From contig JADRCO010000016.1 in NCBI GenBank assembly GCA_021464525.1, positions 1-64,000 on the forward strand: DNA of 64,000 nucleotides, written 5' to 3'. Shown piece by piece: positions 58,806 through 64,000 of this stretch (positions are counted from its first letter, which is position 1; each line of letters starts with the position of its first letter). Position numbers and translations under genes: made by a program. The DNA comes from Rhizophagus sp. LPA8_4_AMF. Its lineage: Eukaryota > Glomeromycota > Glomeromycetes > Glomerales > Glomeraceae. The notes beneath the pieces were generated by a model that was not told the DNA's origin, did not search any database, and saw only the letters and a program-made list of their open reading frames with translations.

Positions 58806-58973
58806 ATGTCGGATAAAATACAAGTTTCACAACACCAAAGGGCTTTAGAACAACAAAGGGCTCTAGAACAACAAAGGGCTTTAGAGCAACAAAGGGCTTC
58901 AGAAATATTAGAAAAACCTGGAATGAGAGATCTTTTCAAGAATATTTTTAATTTAACTGCGTTGAAAGAGTGA
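58806..58973 (+). CDS. Small QRALEQ-repeat protein, possibly a decaying gene
   Basis: 55 codons from MSDKIQVSQHQRALEQ, with repeats of QRALEQ (18-bp units CAAAGGGCTTTAGAACAA), then ASEILEKPGMRDLFKNIFNL and TALKE before a TGA. The frame stays open past this TGA with an acidic stretch (EEAGESDEEDEEIL), and across a plausible intron (about 59016-59081) with YLEYKKSEDRKNGTNSGSNS, ending near 59182. So either this is a short protein and the rest is chance, or the TGA is a recent nonsense change in a gene of about 108 codons. A GTGAGA donor overlapping the TGA offers a third model, but it does not lengthen the frame. No function recognised. Confidence 0.4.
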   Translation: MSDKIQVSQHQRALEQQRALEQQRALEQQRASEILEKPGMRDLFKNIFNLTALKE

Positions 58974-59182
58974 GAAGAGGCCGGAGAGTCAGATGAAGAG
59001 GATGAAGAAATTTTAGGTATTTATAGTCATGTAGAACTTTATAAAAACTCAAATTTTAAACTTTACTTGTTAAACTTCTAGCATATCTTGAATATAAGAA
59101 AAGCGAAGATCGTAAGAATGGCACTAACTCAGGATCTAACTCTGGATCAATTTGTGAGGCTACTAGACAGAGATCAACATAA

Positions 59183-62100
59183 TAATGAAGAAAGTTAGCA
59201 TCTGACAGTGAGTATTCTGTTTTCTTACTAATTCCCAAAAATAAAATAAATTTTATTAATATTTGGTTTTTTTTCATATATTCTTTGTTTTATATAAACA
59301 ATTCTTTAGATTTTTTTTTTAATACTATAAATTAAGATGTACTAGTGTACTACATTCCAACTCAATGCTTATATCCTATAAATGATAAACAACAACAAAG
59401 CAACCGTTATGAAATATGCGCTCATGAATTAGAAATTAAAATATTAAAAATTAGATTGAAAATTTTATTTATTGTTTTTTTTTTTCATTTATAAAATGCC
59501 AAGCATAATACTAAACATATTTATGTTCCCAAGTTCAAATTTTTTCCATTCCCTTTATTCAGGTCCCTTCCGTCCTTTGTAAAACTAACTAAATAACAAA
59601 AAAGTAACGCTTATTCCTAAAGTAGTAAAAAAAAATTTCTATGGTGTCGATCGATTTTAATTTTTCAGTAACTGTACAGTTACTACAGTAAATAAAAATG
59701 CAACTTTATATTATTGGAACGAAAAGAATCTCGAAAACGTGTGATAAAAGAAAAAATTTGAAATTTTTTTCAAAAATTTGAATCATTTTAATCGATCAAA
59801 ATTAAGAGAGAATTCCTCCTATACGTCAATATTCTCTTTGCGTTTCATTTTAATACTTTAAAATTAATATTTTATATTTCGAATAATTAATTTTTATCGC
59901 TAAGAAAATTGACGTCATTTAAATAATTCACAGTTACGCAGGATCTAGGCTGTCTGGATTCCGGACTCTTCCGAATCCGGGCAATTTCGTACATATGTTG
60001 CTAGTTTATTTTTCAAAAAAAAAAAAAAAAAAAAAAAATATTAATTTGCTCCCGTCTGTAGTGTAATTATGTATATTTCATGATAAAGATGAAACTGCTG
60101 AGTTCGAGAATGTGGATAAATGTTTGTGAACTGTAAAGTTAAATAGTAGTACCTCACATACGGTATATACTGTACTGTATGTTTATTTGTTGTTATTTTC
60201 ATCTTAGAAATAAAATTAACGTTATACAAAATTAAAAAAGACAAAGGTATTAATTTTTTATTCACAAATCCACAATATGGTGATTGCTTTGTTAAAATCT
60301 ATTATAAATTAATTTCATGTTTCCAAAAATTAATTAACGAAAAAAAAAAACAAAAAAAAATAGTTAAGATTTAATTTTAATGAACTTTATTATTAGTTTA
60401 ATTCTTATATCAAATGATTTACATTTATTTTCTATTTTAGTAAATTCATGGAAACCTAATCTTTATTATTCCACAGAGTAAAATAAAAAATTTATCTGTT
60501 ATAGTGTATTAAAAATAAATAATCATGATACTCGTGATATTTCTAGCAGATTTATTTATTTATTTAGTTTTTTTTTCTTTCTTTAGAAAAAAATAAAGTT
60601 CTAGCCTTCCAGGCAGATTCTTTTTTTTTTTTTATTGATACCCGAAAAATGCAACAGTCCTTGTTAATTTAATTAATATTTGTTTAACTAGCTTATTTTT
60701 TTTTAACCCGACGGAACTGTGTTTCCCGTTATTATGATAAATCTATGATAAATATAAACCAACTTAACATCCTTATTTTTGAATTTTTGAATTTTAAAAT
60801 ATTCGAAGCAAAAAATTTCCTCCCTGTTTCCCAGCACAAAAAAAAAAAAAAAAAAAAAACCCTACTAAATTGTTCAAATTTTCCCCTTTAACCAAGGAGG
60901 GATATTAAATAACGATTTTTGTGAGAATTTCGAACAAAACTTTTTTTTTAAAAAAACTACGTCATTACTTTCTAAATCTAGGGTCGATCATCCCAGATAT
61001 ATATTAACGAAATTTAAGCCAACTAAATAAAAATTTTAATATGATAACACCACCGTAAGATACAAAACGATAATACTAAATAACGGCTTGTATAAACGTA
61101 TAAACGAAACGTGAAACGATATTTACGAATTGGTGGGTAACGGCTAACAAACAATAATGATTATATAACGCGACAAGAGAAAGAAAGGTGTACAATAATA
61201 AAAATATGAATTTTTTTAATCCCAATTTTTACGATTTATCGGTAACCATTAAAAAATTGGTCAATTAAAAAATCATTTGAGGTTTGAATAGGGAGAGATC
61301 TAATTGCATTGATAACCCCCAACTGGACATCGTTATTAATAACATTATTTCTTAGCAATCGAAGAGTCCTTCTCTTATTTATTACTCTCGATATAGCTTT
61401 TGATGATTTATAAGTCCTATTTTGCGATTGTATTTTCGACATTGTTGAAGGAAAAGCTTATTATTATCTAAGAAAACGTTGATTTTTATTTATTTCTGTA
61501 ATCTTCTGTTTGGCAGCCGTGTAGCAAGCAGCTGTATGAATTTTTTCAGGAGCTTTTATAATTTTTTTTTTTTTTTTTTAAATTTATAACAGTATGCACG
61601 ACAACATCATATTAGCCATATGGTCATATGATATTAACCCAATATTTTTTGGGCGCCTAATGACTCCTTCTTTTTCTATAATCAATATTTTTTGGACTGT
61701 ATTATTTGTGCAATTAAATTCTATTTTATATTGTTAACGGCATTTCCATAAATCCGAATTTTAAAGTTAATAAAAGGTAAATTAAACCAATCACTTTTAA
61801 CTTTAATTGTTAAATATATAAATCAAAAGATAAAAGCTAACCTTCGATATAAATTTTTGACGTAATAAGACATATGTTGTGATACTGTATTGGTAAGCGA
61901 ATAACTTAAGTTACCGAAAATATGTTACTATATATTGTATCTAAAAAATCACGAATTTATCTTCGAAATTTTCATTGGAGTCGTATAATTATTATTCGCA
62001 GTATAAATAATAATTATGCAAAGAGATTCCATGAGACACTAACGCGTAAAGTGAATAGTAAAAATTATTTCTTAGTAGGATAAAATTTTCAACAAAGAAA

Positions 62101-64000
62101 AAAGGAGAATTTCTCATTCATGATAGTTACTTTGATTTATGCAAAGAATAATTGTGGCTTGTTTTTTGAAAGGGTGATCGATTTGACTGGTTAAATAGTT
62201 TAAAATACTTTGCGTCATTCGCCGAATTTCATAAATTTCATATGCATGTTTCCTATAATAATAATTCATGTTATTTTTAAATGAAATTACGGATCATAAC
62301 ACTTAAAGTACAGTATAATTTTTTATTTTATATTTTTATGTAACGGTATCATATTTATTTTACAGCAACTTTTCGCCAATTTTATTTTACGCGGAGAGTT
62401 TATTCCGATAATAAAAAAACCCCCGCGTATTACTATTCGGAGTTGGAATAAATTATTAAAATAATCAGTTGTGAACTTTAAACAATGAGTTTAATCTAAT
62501 TAATATTGTAATACAATCAAATAGGTGTGACTATTTATATATATATAATTTTTTTTGGCGTGAGATATAAAGAAAATATTGTTTTTTATTGTAATACATA
62601 TGATACATATGATAACAAAAATTAACAAAGTAAAATAACAAAATACACAACGCGTATAAAATTTTTGATTATCAGTAATCAAAAATCACGTGAATCCAAT
62701 ATGATTTGCCCACACTAATGTACATGAAAACATTGAAACAACAACTGAACTCCGGTGAAAAATATGTATGGTCCATTAGAATCTTTTTATGGAGATAAAT
62801 CTCCTATACTTTCGCATTTTTAGATATGTAACCCGATGTTAATTAAATTTAATTAAATAATTGTTACAAGTTTCCAAATAAAAAAAAAATTTCTAATAAT
62901 CGGATACAAATTTATTCCGTTTTATCTATTATTGATTTGATTTTTTTTTTATCTTAAATATTATTATTTATCAACTTCTTGTATAAATAAAAACTGATTG
63001 GTTATCACATTACGCGTTATCTCTGTGTCAGGGTCACATTTAGTATAAGAATATATTAATAATATATTTAAGTCTTATCTCTGCATCCCGTAAATAATGA
63101 ATTATTCATTAATTTAGAATTTCTGAACCCGAATTTATCTTTCAATATGATCACATGAAGAAGAAATATCTAATTATTAGGTAACATCGGGTTGTCCGAA
63201 AAAAAAATTGGTTATGAAGCAATATAATACAACAGCATAATATAATTTTAATAATCAATTTTATAAAAAAAATAACGTAACTTTACTTATATTGAATGAA
63301 AAATAATGTTTGCACAAATAACATTTACTCTTTAAAAAAAACAAAGGAAAAAGGAAATTATTATTATTTATTTTTATTTGCTTTATACGTGATTAAAGAA
63401 GATGATTATAACAATAATATTTTTTTATATATATTATGTGTAATTGGTTTATACAAATCAATGAAATAATGATTAATGCAATAATGCTATTATTTGAGAA
63501 TAAACATGTGTAAACATTTTAAATAATTTCATTCAAATATCATTATAACCTATATCCAATAATGATAGCATTTATAAATCATTTAATTCGACTTATATAT
63601 CATATTAATATTCCGAATATTAAACAAAATAGTCGGCGTAACAGATTAATATTTTGATAAATATGATAAGTTTATAAAGTTACCAATTATATTCTTACGC
63701 GTAATCCTCTTATTATTGTATTAAATTAAACCTTTTAATTTTTTTTAAAATGTAGTAATAAAAATAATTATTGAAATATGAACATACTATACTATTAAAT
63801 ATAAATTGAAATAAATATTAAATTAAGTTGAACATCATAATCATATGAATACTAAATTTGTAAAAATAATATATTGTAAAATATTTAAAAAACACTTTTT
63901 TGTTACAAGATCCGTGATCAACATTGTATATATATGTTAATTCGAGATAAAATCATTGTATCCAGATTTGGAATATCCGCTTCATATTAGCAGATATCTG
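59183..64000. other. 4.8-kb AT-rich desert, no firm gene
   Basis: Homopolymer-rich non-coding sequence with A-runs at about 60016-60038 and 60838-60860 and T-runs at 60621 and 61562. I found no tRNA, transposon end or exon chain. The only frame with ordinary amino-acid composition is the short one at 61236-61442 (-), listed separately. The right end may be the upstream region of a gene beyond the window. Confidence 0.6.
61236..61442 (-). CDS. Doubtful 68-codon basic reading frame
   Basis: MSKIQSQNRTYKSSKAISRV, then NKRRTLRLLRNNVINNDVQL and a C-terminal SNDFLIDQFFNGYR. The composition is balanced for such an AT-rich region, and the frame starts with ATG. It has no family match that I know and no neighbouring exons. 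It may be a small protein gene or chance. Confidence 0.25.
   Translation of the reverse strand: MSKIQSQNRTYKSSKAISRVINKRRTLRLLRNNVINNDVQLGVINAIRSLPIQTSNDFLIDQFFNGYR

Noticed and set aside
59940-60000. Possible tRNA or structured RNA around GGATTCCGGACTCTTCCGAATCC
   Set aside because: Only a six-base-pair stem forms; no acceptor, D or T arms are present.

Overview
The window reads as nuclear DNA of an arbuscular mycorrhizal fungus, most likely Rhizophagus or a close relative. It is very AT-rich. Its genes are split by many short introns (about 50-100 bp, GTAAGT/GTACGT-like donors, T-rich tract before TAG/CAG). Gene islands alternate with multi-kilobase AT-rich deserts holding decayed transposons. 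Two features look typical of Glomeromycotina: a broken Plavaka-type transposase and a large multi-membrane surface protein that resembles a family I recall as expanded in Rhizophagus. Species assignment is inference from memory, not from a search.

Layout. 0.1-4.6 kb: a near-perfect 100-bp palindrome, then HID1 (+). 4.6-12.5 kb: repeat-rich desert with an RNase H-like retroelement scrap, a decayed Plavaka-like transposase, a 35-bp minisatellite and a 145-bp foldback element. 12.5-20.5 kb: CABLES-like cyclin-fold protein (+), HGH1 (-), BRF1 of TFIIIB (+). 20.5-26.2 kb: desert with a pogo-like MITE and a broken ORF1-like element (-). 26.2-33.7 kb: TOM22 (-) and an MCMDC2-like gene (+) sharing a short promoter, ITPA (+), and an NTF2-like protein (-). 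33.7-48.9 kb: coiled-coil protein (+), INO80 subunit IES2 (+), Tim17-like membrane protein (+), neutral-sphingomyelinase-like enzyme (-), intron-containing tRNA-Gly (+), COG5 (+), mitochondrial PPR protein (-). 49-64 kb: gene-poor, with one large gene (53.4-58.1 kb) for a Gly/Pro-rich, multi-membrane protein and one small doubtful gene at 58.8 kb.

The genes do not form a pathway; this is an ordinary eukaryotic neighbourhood. Themes present are Golgi and secretory trafficking (HID1, COG5), Pol III transcription (BRF1, tRNA-Gly), mitochondrial import and expression (TOM22, Tim17-like, PPR) and chromatin or genome maintenance (IES2, MCMDC2, ITPA). Several neighbours are head-to-head with only 115-300 bp between start codons. 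Where I joined exons by hand, totals divisible by three support the model (ITPA, TOM22, NTF2-like, Tim17-like, sphingomyelinase, Gly/Pro-rich gene). Other multi-exon genes are given as start-to-stop spans with less certain internal junctions.

The most notable points are an MCMDC2-type meiotic gene with a long unknown N-terminal part in a lineage long called asexual, the Gly/Pro-rich membrane protein built on an expandable GC-rich minisatellite, the 100-bp palindrome, and several small foldback elements. I saw no CRISPR, operon-like or bacterial-type system.
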